Virus record (IMG/VR): IMGVR_UViG_3300035698_016251
Span: 1-44,708 of that record
DNA: 44,708 nucleotides
Reading direction: 5' to 3' (one strand)
Source: a virus
The notes under the pieces are model-generated. The model was not told where the DNA came from, made no database searches, and worked only from the letters and a program-made list of their open reading frames with translations. How positions within the stretch are numbered: position 1 is the first letter of the stretch; every line of letters starts with the position of its first letter. This document shows, piece after piece, positions 1-8,128 of the stretch. The translations under genes and the position numbers were made by a program.

Positions 1-1
1 A

Positions 2-181
2 AGCTGGGGTTTAAATTTTAGTGCTGTGAGCTGTCCTGATTGCAACAAAAAAATGAAGGAATTTGGTTTGAATGTTATGAACACACCAGTCTTTTATTTT
101 GCGCCACTATACCTGTATGACAGATTATTAAAAGCGGAAGGTAAAAAAGGCATAATAGATGTGGAGGTCAAATCTAAATGA
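2..181 (+). CDS. Hypothetical protein, 3' part only (truncated by window edge)
   Basis: Open frame with no start inside the window; the last 59 codons end in TGA that overlaps the next gene's start as ATGA. The visible part has one CxxC pair (CPDC) near its beginning and a basic tail, so it may be the end of a small zinc-binding protein. I do not recognise a family. The tight ATGA coupling places it in the same transcription unit as the downstream small genes. Confidence 0.55.
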   Translation, partial: SWGLNFSAVSCPDCNKKMKEFGLNVMNTPVFYFAPLYLYDRLLKAEGKKGIIDVEVKSK

Positions 182-987
182 AATTACCGAGTGAACGACT
201 TAAAGAAATGATAATGGGTAAACTATACTTTGTCAGTGAAAATTTAATATGCCCGATTCATAGTTGTCTGATTAACACATGTGAATCATTATCTATTTCA
301 TGGTGCCCGGAATGTATCAAAGCCTGTGATGAAAATGAGAGGCATTATCAGGAGGTAATACATAACCCAGCTAGTACTCCCCTCGAAATTGAAGCAACAA
401 TGGCTAGACGGAAATGGAGATTGGAACAAGGGGAGAAAGATAAACGAAAAAAAATTAAGATCCAAGATGAAGAGATAATTAAATCTTTGGCTGGACCAAA
501 AGGAGCACCTTGTATTAGGGATGAAAGAGCAATTGAAGCTCTTGAATCTGCAGGAATTAACATTAAGGAAATGGAAATAGGGCTGCAAAAATTAAAAGAT
601 TTTGATGAGAAATATGGAAGATGCCCCTTGCCATATAAGAACTGCAGATGTATCCCCGGCAATACGCCGGAAGTCAATCCTGAATTTATTGAATATTGGG
701 AGAGGGTTGAAATGGATCATAAACTGGAAGAATTAAAAAGGGCTGCTAAAGAGTATGCAAATATTCCCGGACAACTAATTACGCCAGAAACCTCTTTAGC
801 ACTGGAAAAAGAAATTGAGATTAATGAACACTGTCACAACTGTGGCTTTAATGATCCAAAGCGTGATAAGAAATATTGCGCATTAGAACTTGAAACAGAT
901 TCTAAATGTCCCGGTGCTGGTAAATACAAAATGACACTGGAGAGAATCAATGAAGAAAAATCTAATATGGCAGTGAAAGATGATTAA
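178..987 (+). CDS. Cysteine-rich hypothetical protein
   Basis: 269 residues, family not recognised. Cysteines come in groups: CPIHSC and CPEC in the first 50 residues, C-x5-C-x-C around residue 150 (CPLPYKNCRC), and a C-terminal set (HCHNCGF, KYC, KCPG) around 218-245. These look like two or three metal-binding knuckles joined by charged helices (a run of K/R/E near residues 80-100). The start overlaps the upstream stop by four bases, and the end overlaps the next gene by eight, consistent with an operon of small early genes. A nucleic-acid or protein-binding role is only inference. Confidence 0.7.
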   Translation: MKLPSERLKEMIMGKLYFVSENLICPIHSCLINTCESLSISWCPECIKACDENERHYQEVIHNPASTPLEIEATMARRKWRLEQGEKDKRKKIKIQDEEIIKSLAGPKGAPCIRDERAIEALESAGINIKEMEIGLQKLKDFDEKYGRCPLPYKNCRCIPGNTPEVNPEFIEYWERVEMDHKLEELKRAAKEYANIPGQLITPETSLALEKEIEINEHCHNCGFNDPKRDKKYCALELETDSKCPGAGKYKMTLERINEEKSNMAVKDD

Positions 988-1162
988 CCGGAAACGATTA
1001 CGTAAATTTAAGAATAAAGTCAAGCGATTACAACGTTTGATTGGGCATCATTTAAGACATCCAGATCAGGCAAGATGCTCATGCTTCATGTGCCGTTCAA
1101 GGAAGTATAGACAGGATAGAAAAAAAGTAAAAGCACAATGGAAAAAGGAGAATGAATTATAA
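980..1162 (+). CDS. Small highly basic protein with CxCxxC motif
   Basis: 60 residues, more than a third Lys or Arg, with CSCFMC at about residues 33-38. The charge suggests nucleic-acid binding; the cysteines could bind a metal. It overlaps the upstream gene by eight bases and its stop shares a base with the next ATG (TAATG), so the three genes are translationally coupled. No family recognised. Confidence 0.6.
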   Translation: MINRKRLRKFKNKVKRLQRLIGHHLRHPDQARCSCFMCRSRKYRQDRKKVKAQWKKENEL

Positions 1163-1962
1163 TGAATAAGCCAATACAGAGACACTTGGATCAAAAAAAC
1201 TCTATGGAATATTGGTGGGAAAAAGTAAAAGAAATAGTCCTTAACACACCTGCCTCAACTCCATATACTCTGGCACTTGAAATGACTGATGAAGAGTATA
1301 CTGACTACTGCTATCATAAATTTAATAGTGGCTTCCTTCAAGCATTGTCAACTAAGATTAGTGAACTGATACTAAATGATTCTGTGCTGGATTATCCAGT
1401 ATTTATGCGGACTTCCCTGTCCTCCTGTAAACATGAATGGAAAGATACCTGCTTCGTAAAGGACAAAGAAACGTTGCAACATAATTTATTTCATTTATTA
1501 GAAGGGGATCTTCTAAAAATGATGCCAGTTCCAAGTGTGATATTCATCAGAGAAATATTCGATTTGGAGCATACTTTCAAAGCGTTTAATGATATGCCCA
1601 TCGCTAAAGAATTTAGAGTCTTTAGTGAAGACGGTCACATGAGACATTTCCAACCTTACTGGATACCTGATTCAATTAAGGATCCAAGCATTGATAATTG
1701 GAAAGATGAATTAAAAAAGATGCATCATATTGATGATCTGGATAAAGATTTAATTGTCAGTGTGGCAAATCAAATTACAAAAGAAATTGGTGGACATTGG
1801 AGTATAGACTTTTGCTTGACAACTAAAGGTGAATGGTACGTTACTGATATGGCATTAGGGGGCTGTAGTTTTAAGTGGGAACCCCTAAGGTACGATTGGA
1901 GTTTTGAAACAAGTTATAAACAAGGAGTGACTGAGTTTGATAATTTTATTAACAAAATATAA
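1162..1962 (+). CDS. ATP-grasp-like protein (R2K/D123 type)
   Basis: 266 residues. The C-terminal two thirds resemble phage ATP-grasp proteins: VFMRTSLSS near residue 86, the IREIFDL...AFNDMPIAKEFRVF stretch around 129-154 with the Glu-Phe-Arg typical of the ATP site, and WSIDFCLTTKGEWYVTDMALG around 213-233 with the acidic metal ligands. Enzymes of this fold join a carboxylate to an amine or thiol using ATP; the substrate here is unknown. Start has GGAG eleven bases upstream and overlaps the previous stop (TAATG). Family call rests on recalled motif pattern and could be wrong; a remote kinase-like fold is the alternative. Confidence 0.55.
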   Translation: MNKPIQRHLDQKNSMEYWWEKVKEIVLNTPASTPYTLALEMTDEEYTDYCYHKFNSGFLQALSTKISELILNDSVLDYPVFMRTSLSSCKHEWKDTCFVKDKETLQHNLFHLLEGDLLKMMPVPSVIFIREIFDLEHTFKAFNDMPIAKEFRVFSEDGHMRHFQPYWIPDSIKDPSIDNWKDELKKMHHIDDLDKDLIVSVANQITKEIGGHWSIDFCLTTKGEWYVTDMALGGCSFKWEPLRYDWSFETSYKQGVTEFDNFINKI

Positions 1963-1973
1963 GGGAGTAAATG

Positions 1974-2240
1974 ATGCCAAAAGAAATTAAAGCATGGCAG
2001 TGTAGTTTTTGTAGCAGCTTTGCAATGAATCATGAGGAAATTGTAAAGCATGAAACCGCATGTGTTATGAATCCAGCAAATCATGCTTGTCATACGTGCG
2101 AAAATTATATTAAAGTTGACAATTCCCAACGTTCAGATAAGTGTGCTGTTGGGATTTACCTTGATGATGGGATGCACACCAAGACACGAATATTCTGTTC
2201 TAAGCATGAATTAAAAATCAAGAATGAAGGACGTGAATAA
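1974..2240 (+). CDS. Small zinc-finger protein
   Basis: 88 residues. The N-terminus has a C2HC-like finger (CSFC, then H and C spaced as HEEIVKHETAC), followed by CHTCENY and two further cysteines. The start at 1974 is preferred over the ATG three bases earlier because GGGAG ends seven bases before it. Likely nucleic-acid or protein binding; partner unknown. It is embedded in the run of cysteine-rich small genes. Confidence 0.65.
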   Translation: MPKEIKAWQCSFCSSFAMNHEEIVKHETACVMNPANHACHTCENYIKVDNSQRSDKCAVGIYLDDGMHTKTRIFCSKHELKIKNEGRE

Positions 2241-2241
2241 T

Positions 2242-2451
2242 ATGGCATATGAAGTTGATGTTAAATGCCCAAAGTGTAAACATGAATGGGAATGTGATCT
2301 TCATTATTTATTTGAGGATGGATATGAGGACTATGATAAATTCGAGGGAGAATTTACCTGCCCTAAATGCAGTGATATTTTTTATGCTGATGTTAGAATA
2401 ACAATTGGCACTCATCAAGAGATAGTGGAATACAAGGAGAATGAAAAATGA
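2242..2451 (+). CDS. Small zinc-ribbon protein
   Basis: 69 residues with two CxxC knuckles, CPKC near residue 8 and CPKC near residue 40, the standard zinc-ribbon pattern. A longer frame begins at 2224 inside the previous gene, but AAGG ends eleven bases before the ATG at 2242, so the shorter start is used. Its end overlaps the next ATG by four bases. Function unknown. Confidence 0.65.
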   Translation: MAYEVDVKCPKCKHEWECDLHYLFEDGYEDYDKFEGEFTCPKCSDIFYADVRITIGTHQEIVEYKENEK

Positions 2452-2828
2452 TAAAAGCAATACGCGAAGTGAATGAAACCCTTATGGAAATCAGGGACAT
2501 CCTCGACAAAGGCCAAGACGAGGACATCGAACGATCTAAACGACACTTGGCAATTGCTGAAAAGCATTTGGCAATACGTGAAAAACAGGACGCTACCGAA
2601 AAGGCTTATCGGGGCATAGAGGAAAGATGGTTAATGGAGCAAATTAAGAATCTCGGTGAATGTCTCTATGATGCTGAACTATCGATGAATGATGCTGATG
2701 TTGAGATAGTCGGTATCTTAGAGGGGATGTATAAGGATTTCACAGGCATAGCAGAAAAGTATAACATCGACTGGAAATCAGAGGTCGAAAAACTTAATCA
2801 AGGAGAACGAAATGACAGACAAGAATAA
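2448..2828 (+). CDS. Coiled-coil hypothetical protein
   Basis: 126 residues, almost entirely charged helix (E/K/R-rich heptads through residues 1-75), no cysteine cluster and no membrane segment. It overlaps both neighbours (4 bases upstream, 17 downstream). No family recognised. Confidence 0.6.
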   Translation: MIKAIREVNETLMEIRDILDKGQDEDIERSKRHLAIAEKHLAIREKQDATEKAYRGIEERWLMEQIKNLGECLYDAELSMNDADVEIVGILEGMYKDFTGIAEKYNIDWKSEVEKLNQGERNDRQE

Positions 2829-3363
2829 TGAAGAACTGGTGTATGATTTGACGGATATGTTGAAGCCTAATTTTACTATTATCGGAGACAATCGAATCAT
2901 TATAAAAATTGGCGATTATTACCATTGCTTTGATGAGTCTGGACATAGAACCATGCCCGATGATAGTCAGAAGATTTTGAGCATAAACCCTTTCGTGCCA
3001 CTCCCCGATGCCAAACCCCGCAAGTGGGTAACGCTTAAGACGCAGAACGGCGTGGATGTGATGTGTGAGTTTGTGGCGACGCATAAGGGTATAAGTTCAG
3101 GTAAGAACGTTATGCTTGTCCACTCAAAAAGATTACAACATGCGGTTTATGAAGATGGGACTATCGAAGAAGTTACTGATTCTGGCATCGCCCAATTCTA
3201 CACGCCCATCCTAGACCCACAACCAACGCCACTGGAAATGGTGAATGAGATGATAAAAAATAATCCAGAAGGCTTACCCCTTGATGGAAAATTACTAGTG
3301 AGCATCGACAAGATCAAAGAACTCCTAATAATGTTGGTGGAATTGGAGGCGCAGGATGAATGA
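2812..3363 (+). CDS. Hypothetical protein
   Basis: 183 residues, unrecognised. The middle is beta-rich with PRKWVTLKTQNGVDV around residue 69-84, and the C-terminal 40 residues are helical. AAGGAG lies just upstream of the ATG. Codon use in 3000-3220 is noticeably richer in G and C than the flanking genes, which may mark a recently acquired or shuffled gene. Confidence 0.6.
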   Translation: MTDKNNEELVYDLTDMLKPNFTIIGDNRIIIKIGDYYHCFDESGHRTMPDDSQKILSINPFVPLPDAKPRKWVTLKTQNGVDVMCEFVATHKGISSGKNVMLVHSKRLQHAVYEDGTIEEVTDSGIAQFYTPILDPQPTPLEMVNEMIKNNPEGLPLDGKLLVSIDKIKELLIMLVELEAQDE

Positions 3364-3553
3364 TAGATACGAAAAGATGCTGGCGATTATAATCGCACTT
3401 TTAGTCCTGTTTGTAGTCATTATGTGTGTCAGCACGGCTAACATCGACCGTCTCGGAAAGCGGGTGCGTGACATTGAAAAGTACAACCTTGAATCGTTCA
3501 ATCAGATGTCGGAGGATAGGGCTGATAATTTGGAGGCTACTGATGGATTATAA
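3356..3553 (+). CDS. Small membrane protein with coiled-coil tail
   Basis: 65 residues. One hydrophobic segment at about residues 9-26 (LAIIIALLVLFVVIMCV), then a charged helix. Topology resembles a spanin or Rz-like anchor or a generic phage inner-membrane protein, but nothing specific supports a lysis role. Overlaps both neighbours. Confidence 0.55.
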   Translation: MNDRYEKMLAIIIALLVLFVVIMCVSTANIDRLGKRVRDIEKYNLESFNQMSEDRADNLEATDGL

Positions 3554-3767
3554 CTGTCCAGCAACAATGAAGTTAGTCAAGGATAAAGTCAAGGTAGGTC
3601 AATACTGGCGATCAATTGAGGATGGTCAAGATTTGAAAGTCCTTGAAATGGGAAACACTGAAATATGGTTTCATCATTATTCACAGGCTATGCAGCCAAC
3701 AAAAGGCGCGATGAAATATGAGGAACTATTAAGGGAATATGAGTTGGTGATTAAAGATGGAAATTAA
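3543..3767 (+). CDS. Small hypothetical protein
   Basis: 74 residues when started at 3543, where GGAGG ends six bases upstream. The frame is open back to 3426, but that part lies inside the previous gene and lacks a ribosome site. The protein has the pattern VKVGQYWRSIEDGQDLKVLEM, a small beta-barrel-like layout seen in short phage proteins. Function unknown. Confidence 0.55.
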   Translation: MDYNCPATMKLVKDKVKVGQYWRSIEDGQDLKVLEMGNTEIWFHHYSQAMQPTKGAMKYEELLREYELVIKDGN

Positions 3768-3948
3768 GATTATTTGCCGGGTGATACTTTGCATTATTGC
3801 TATCACCACTGTTGTGTATGGATGTATAAGCAGGTCAATTTGGCATGATAAAAAGTGGTATTATCATCTTAGATTGCTGGTAATGGAAATACTTGGTTAC
3901 GGTGCAATACTAATATTAATTTATTATGCATGTGAAGGTGCAAAATGA
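3757..3948 (+). CDS. Small two-helix membrane protein
   Basis: 63 residues with two hydrophobic stretches, about residues 4-22 and 40-58, joined by a basic loop (WHDKKWYYH). Size and topology would also fit a small holin, but no endolysin gene was recognised near it. Overlaps the previous gene by 11 bases and the next by 4. Confidence 0.5.
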   Translation: MEIKIICRVILCIIAITTVVYGCISRSIWHDKKWYYHLRLLVMEILGYGAILILIYYACEGAK

Positions 3949-4145
3949 CAAAACATAGAAAAAAGAAACGTAAATCTAATCATAAAATGAAACTCTTTAA
4001 GCACAGAGTGGAGCGTTTCTTGCAGGCAGTGGTACCAATCAAATTTGCATCCTACAGGGTCTGTGTGGATCTGAATGGGCATATAAAAGCAGGGGAAATG
4101 ATTCTTGAAAATGACTTATTTAAAAGAGAAATTCAGGGAGATTGA
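3945..4145 (+). CDS. Small basic protein
   Basis: 66 residues. The first 27 are extremely Lys/Arg-rich (KHRKKKRKSNHK), the rest beta-like. Probably binds nucleic acid, by charge only. Starts with ATG overlapping the upstream stop. Confidence 0.5.
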   Translation: MTKHRKKKRKSNHKMKLFKHRVERFLQAVVPIKFASYRVCVDLNGHIKAGEMILENDLFKREIQGD

Positions 4146-4147
4146 AA

Positions 4148-4582
4148 TTGATTAATATCATTACCGATAAAAATTACCCTGCTTTACGTAAACAGCAAAG
4201 AAAAGAATACTTTCATTATATGAGGTATGACTGTAGGTGGTGGAGAGTTAAAAATAAAGTCAAAGCACGGGATAATTTCACATGCATATTATGTGGCAGT
4301 AAAAGTGGTATTACGGTCCATCACTTGACTTACCCAAAGCATATATCAGATACAAAGGAAAACCATTTAATAACAGTATGCCATACTTGCCATAACAAAA
4401 TGCATAAACGAATTAAACTGCCTCTATGGATTAAGAAACATTTAGGGTGGAAACTTCACGTTTTAATTCTCAGTATGCTTGTAAAACCCTGCCGTGGGTT
4501 TTGGTATATTTACTGTATTTACAAATATCAATTATTTAAAAGAAAAAGACAACCAATCAAAAAAGGAAGTGAAGAATGTTAG
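4148..4582 (+). CDS. HNH endonuclease
   Basis: 144 residues. A classic HNH nuclease core: CILCG at about residue 45, HHLTY with the catalytic His near 63, and CHTCHNKMH near 85-93, the zinc pairs being CxxC and CxxC. Free-standing HNH enzymes in phages are homing nucleases or packaging-associated nickases; with a C-terminal extension of about 50 residues containing a hydrophobic patch, the role is unclear. The start is a TTG: AGGGAG ends seven bases before 4148, favouring it over the TTG at 4142. Confidence 0.75.
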   Translation: MINIITDKNYPALRKQQRKEYFHYMRYDCRWWRVKNKVKARDNFTCILCGSKSGITVHHLTYPKHISDTKENHLITVCHTCHNKMHKRIKLPLWIKKHLGWKLHVLILSMLVKPCRGFWYIYCIYKYQLFKRKRQPIKKGSEEC

Positions 4583-4785
4583 TTACAGAAAAAGAAATTA
4601 AAGACTCAGAGACATGTGTTAAGGCATGGGCTAATGATGTGTACTACCCACATAAATGTACTTTGCCAGAGGCAATGCTTAAATGTGCTGAATTAAACAG
4701 GAACTTTGATACTTCTGAGTATCAATATGAAGTTGAACAATGCTCCAAGTGTAGCAAATTTCATGTTTATAAAGTGAAGAAATAA
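4576..4785 (+). CDS. Small hypothetical protein with C-terminal CxxC
   Basis: 69 residues. N-terminal helix-rich part with two cysteines and a C-terminal CSKCSKFHVYKV knuckle, a pattern seen in small phage proteins of unknown role. Overlaps the HNH gene's end by seven bases. Confidence 0.55.
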   Translation: MLVTEKEIKDSETCVKAWANDVYYPHKCTLPEAMLKCAELNRNFDTSEYQYEVEQCSKCSKFHVYKVKK

Positions 4786-4796
4786 AGGAGAATAAA

Positions 4797-5156
4797 GTGA
4801 CCGTAATTATGAATGAGTTGATATGGATTGGAGCCCTTACTATTATATTAGGTACTGTTTTGATATGGGGGGCTATACATCTAAGGAACAGTTTTTTTAA
4901 GGCAATAGAAGATAATGCAGATTTAGAGAAAAGAGCTATTGATAGAATGATGGAAAGCGCAAAGCTAAAACGTAAAGTCACTCCTAATACAAGGGAAGTT
5001 GCTGGGTGGGATATTAAATGGTGCTGGGACTGTACTCATTTTGATGAAGAAAATAAACATTGTGAGCATCCCATGAGGAACCTTGGTAGGGGAGGATGCT
5101 CCAATCTATGGGTTTATGAAACTAAATGCACGAACTATGAATCAGTGAAGAAATAA
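4797..5156 (+). CDS. Membrane-anchored cysteine-rich protein
   Basis: 119 residues. Starts at GTG with AAAGGAG ending six bases upstream. A hydrophobic segment at about residues 9-28 is followed by a charged helix and a C-terminal domain with six cysteines (WCWDCTHF, HCEHP, GCS, KCTNYE). The C-terminal pattern CxxCxHFD...C is found in short phage zinc-binding proteins. The fusion to a membrane anchor is unusual. Function unknown. Confidence 0.6.
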   Translation: MTVIMNELIWIGALTIILGTVLIWGAIHLRNSFFKAIEDNADLEKRAIDRMMESAKLKRKVTPNTREVAGWDIKWCWDCTHFDEENKHCEHPMRNLGRGGCSNLWVYETKCTNYESVKK

Positions 5157-5167
5157 ATTTAAATCTT

Positions 5168-5557
5168 ATGTTCCGTAAATGTGAAATATGTAACAGGATT
5201 TTCCAACAGGAAGGATCAAACTGCAAGGTTTGTGAAACTTGCCAATCATCAAAATATAAAAAAGTCAAACGGAAACAGAAAACCAGAACTAAAAAAAGGA
5301 ATAAGGGAGCGAGGTCAATCAACTCCAAAGGGTATATTCTGGTTTACTTTCCTCAACATCCTATGGCAGCTAAATCAGGATATGTTTTAGAACATCGACT
5401 AGTCATGGCGCATCATTTAAAAAGAGTATTGAAACGGAATGAAGTGGTGCATCATATTGATGGTAACAAAAGGAATAATAAAATTGGGAATTTGGAAATT
5501 ATTAATTATCGGGAACATAATAAGTTGCATGGGAGGAAGGAAAGAGAAAAGATTTAA
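5168..5557 (+). CDS. HNH homing-type endonuclease with zinc-finger N-terminus
   Basis: 129 residues. Two CxxC pairs at residues 5-26 form a zinc finger, then a very basic linker (about 28-48), then an HNH core: EHRLVMAHHL near 75-84, VVHHIDGNKRNNKIGNLEII near 93-112 and EHNKLH near 116. This matches the HNH_3 class found in phage homing nucleases. It ends one base before the convergent glycosyltransferase gene, with no terminator between them. Confidence 0.8.
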   Translation: MFRKCEICNRIFQQEGSNCKVCETCQSSKYKKVKRKQKTRTKKRNKGARSINSKGYILVYFPQHPMAAKSGYVLEHRLVMAHHLKRVLKRNEVVHHIDGNKRNNKIGNLEIINYREHNKLHGRKEREKI

Positions 5558-5558
5558 A

Positions 5559-6467
5559 TTAATCAGTGCCTCTGGTTTTGGTTTTGGTTTTGAGGATCAT
5601 CTTATAACCTCCAGACTCCTCTATTTGTTGTGCTACAATTGCATCATAATTCTTTTTGCGTTTCAATTTGTTTGCTCGGAATGGTTTGTAATTTACATAG
5701 TGATGAATACGCCCATATCTCATTACCAGTTTGGATACATCAGGGTGCACCCTGACTTGCATTTCCGATTTAGGATAAGTGCCCTCCCTTGCATAAAACT
5801 CCCCTGTATTGCCACCTTTAACTGTTTGTGTAGCCATTTTGCCCTGTAAAAAAGTATTAAATTGAATTGTGCAATATCCTCCTTTCAAAATATCCAGACT
5901 CAGTATTGTATCCTCATTATATCGACCACGCCAACAATAAGGAATATCATTACGAATAAGATTACATGAGTATATTCGTGTGTTAAATACTATTGCTGGG
6001 TACTTCTGTTTAGATGCCACAAATCCACGATAATTTGGTCCTGCCATATAAACATTTGTATATCTCAAACAGAAGTCCTCCATTACCCTGAATGGCATAC
6101 CTCCATTTATTCTAATTCTTTTATTATGATGATACCTGAAAAACTGGTTTATATTATCATCCATTGTCCAGTGCCAATCATAACCCTCTCTGATTGAATG
6201 CTCCCACAGGAAGTTTCTAGCAGGTCCGGGTCCAGTGCTTTTTGTGCGCCCTAGATCATCGCACAACTCATATTTATCTTTGTATGATTCATCAAGAATT
6301 AGTAATGTAACAAATGGATTATCTTTAGTTGCTTGTTTATACTGCTTGTATTCCTGCTCTTCAATGACCAGTGTATGTGGTAATTTGGAAAGACTCAATG
6401 CATTACTGGTTAGCCTCACATCATAACGACCTTTGCTTGGAATATATATGGGAAATCTGTTTAGCAC
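5559..6467 (-). CDS. TET-associated glycosyltransferase (TAGT family)
   Basis: 302 residues. Members of this family, related to the C-terminal domain of GREB1, transfer a sugar to hydroxymethylated bases in phage DNA. Landmarks: IPSKGR at residues 9-14, GPGPARN around 79-85, WTMDDN with the metal-binding acids at 100-105, a TNVYMAGPNY strand around 137-146, WRGRYNEDT at 179-187, and KGGNT at 217-221, followed by HPDVSKL and GRIHHYVNYKPFR. The length is complete. Start is GTG overlapping the upstream radical SAM stop by one base (TAGTG), so it is the last gene of a coupled three-gene operon. Sugar donor and target base cannot be told from the sequence. Confidence 0.85.
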   Translation of the reverse strand: MLNRFPIYIPSKGRYDVRLTSNALSLSKLPHTLVIEEQEYKQYKQATKDNPFVTLLILDESYKDKYELCDDLGRTKSTGPGPARNFLWEHSIREGYDWHWTMDDNINQFFRYHHNKRIRINGGMPFRVMEDFCLRYTNVYMAGPNYRGFVASKQKYPAIVFNTRIYSCNLIRNDIPYCWRGRYNEDTILSLDILKGGYCTIQFNTFLQGKMATQTVKGGNTGEFYAREGTYPKSEMQVRVHPDVSKLVMRYGRIHHYVNYKPFRANKLKRKKNYDAIVAQQIEESGGYKMILKTKTKTRGTD

Positions 6468-7486
6468 TATTCATCCTCTGTGAAATCTTTCCATCCATCA
6501 TCATAGTAACAACTTACTTGCTCATCTTTCCAGTGCCTGAAATCGCATCTTGAAAATGTAATATTGCATTTAGCATAGGCAAATAAAGTTCCTGCTCTGT
6601 CCTTTTCTCGTAAACGCCTTCTGATTATCTGCATATTTTTTCCGAACCAGAAATTATAAAATCCATCTATGCCAGTATTCACGTTTCCAAACATCCCTGC
6701 ACTTAACTGCATTCCATCTTGACAACACAGTAAATATGAACCGTCTGAAGCTACAGTTACATAAAGGAAAGGCTGATTACAACGTCTGGTTAATGGTTTT
6801 AAAAGGGGCTTCATGCCAAATCGCTTTCCACGCTCCCAATCTAAATTCCCATACCAGTTGCCTAGCAAGCCAGCACGGAACCGTGATTGAGGCCACTTCT
6901 CCGGTGGATCCATCAATACAATCATTTTCACATGTGGGCCATAATATTTCCATGGCGTAGGCATTCCGGGTTTAGGATCATAATACTGAAAGAAAGGATA
7001 ACCGGATTTCTGTGCAAGTGCCTCAAATTCTTCATGCGTTCCATACTGGTCAACATAAATAATATTTGCGCCAGCGTTTAGTAAATCCTTAAAGGTGTAT
7101 TTTCCTTTACGTAATAATACTCCATTTGTTGTTATTTGAATTTGTACTAAGGGTGCTAATTTTCTAGCTATCGAAAGAAACTCTGGCAAATGATCATTTA
7201 ATGTTGGCTCCCCAACATAGCCACATATATCAACTCTAACCGATGGTGATACCTTGTTCATGATTGTGAATGCAGAAATCCATGTTTTCTTATTCATTGC
7301 AAGATGCTTTTTGGTATCAATCAACCCGGCGCAACAATGTCCACACTTTAAATTACAACCAAAATATGGCTCTATTGACCAGACCCAAGGTGACATATTC
7401 CCCAATGTTTTTATCTTTTTGATAGATTTAAGATTAGGGAAACCCTCATTCTGTGGATAAAACTTTATTCTGGTTGATTGGGTCAT
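6467..7486 (-). CDS. Radical SAM protein with SPASM-like C-terminus
   Basis: 339 residues. The radical SAM cluster motif is C-x3-C-x2-C at residues 44, 48 and 51 (GCNLKCGHCC). A further glycine motif (GYVGEP) falls where GGEP normally sits, a variant. The C-terminal region carries extra cysteines (RRCNQP, LLCCQDG, KCNI, SRCDFRHW) likely to bind an auxiliary cluster. Radical SAM proteins abstract a hydrogen from a substrate carbon; sandwiched between ParB-domain and TAGT genes, the likely substrate is a modified base or its sugar, by inference. Start overlaps the ParB stop by four bases (ATGA). Confidence 0.85.
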   Translation of the reverse strand: MTQSTRIKFYPQNEGFPNLKSIKKIKTLGNMSPWVWSIEPYFGCNLKCGHCCAGLIDTKKHLAMNKKTWISAFTIMNKVSPSVRVDICGYVGEPTLNDHLPEFLSIARKLAPLVQIQITTNGVLLRKGKYTFKDLLNAGANIIYVDQYGTHEEFEALAQKSGYPFFQYYDPKPGMPTPWKYYGPHVKMIVLMDPPEKWPQSRFRAGLLGNWYGNLDWERGKRFGMKPLLKPLTRRCNQPFLYVTVASDGSYLLCCQDGMQLSAGMFGNVNTGIDGFYNFWFGKNMQIIRRRLREKDRAGTLFAYAKCNITFSRCDFRHWKDEQVSCYYDDGWKDFTEDE

Positions 7487-8109
7487 GATTCATCATCTTC
7501 ATAGCTGCTATTTTTTAACACATGATCCGCAACAAATGGATACCAGACTGATTTTGTCTTAGGAGTAATTTTCTGCTCTATTAATTTAGCAAATTCTTGA
7601 ACATCAGTATCATTCTTAAATGAAACTATTACCTGCCTTTGCGGAGATTTATCCTCTGATTCAAAATCAGGCATACTCTCCCACTCGTCATTGGCTAATG
7701 TAATTCCAGAAGTCAATTCATCCAGCATCAACTCTTCAAAATCCTCTTCTAACATTTCCTCTTGAATTTCCTCTAACAAGGGATCTAACTTTTCCATGTC
7801 AAATGTGCCTTGAATATTTGGGTTGTTCAAGGTGATATTGAGAATGCGCTCTTCTGATTCAGGGAGATCAACTAGTAAGACATCTACTTCTTCTATGCCC
7901 TCTGCTATCATCGCAGCTAATCGCTGGTGTCCTGATATGACAGTGTCAGTAGATTCATTGATGACAATGAGATCAACTATACCAAAACGGCGGATGCTGG
8001 CTCTGAGACCTGCTATAGCCTCTGGAGTTATGTTTCTGGGGTTGTATGGTGCTGGTTTTAGGGTTGATATTTTTCTTTTTACTATTTTGTGTGATTTTTG
8101 TTCTGGCAT
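7483..8109 (-). CDS. ParB/Srx-domain protein (nuclease-like, no HTH seen)
   Basis: 208 residues. N-terminal ParB/sulfiredoxin fold: STLKPAPYNPRNI at 15-27, LRASIRRFGIVDLIVIN at 35-51 and SGHQRLAA at 59-66, in place of the GERR box of segregation ParB proteins. After NITLNNPNIQG (91-101) comes an acidic helical tail and a conserved-looking KSVWYPF near 190. No helix-turn-helix is apparent, so it is not a plasmid-type centromere-binding ParB. Such domains recur beside phage DNA-modification and methylase genes. First gene of the minus-strand operon; AAAGGA precedes the ATG, and a 19-bp dyad lies between it and its promoter. Confidence 0.85.
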   Translation of the reverse strand: MPEQKSHKIVKRKISTLKPAPYNPRNITPEAIAGLRASIRRFGIVDLIVINESTDTVISGHQRLAAMIAEGIEEVDVLLVDLPESEERILNITLNNPNIQGTFDMEKLDPLLEEIQEEMLEEDFEELMLDELTSGITLANDEWESMPDFESEDKSPQRQVIVSFKNDTDVQEFAKLIEQKITPKTKSVWYPFVADHVLKNSSYEDDES

Positions 8110-8128
8110 TTTTAGGTTCCTTTATGGA

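Noticed and set aside
5439-5849. Plus-strand frame continuing from the HNH gene into the TAGT gene
   Set aside because: It overlaps two well-supported genes and shows no motif.
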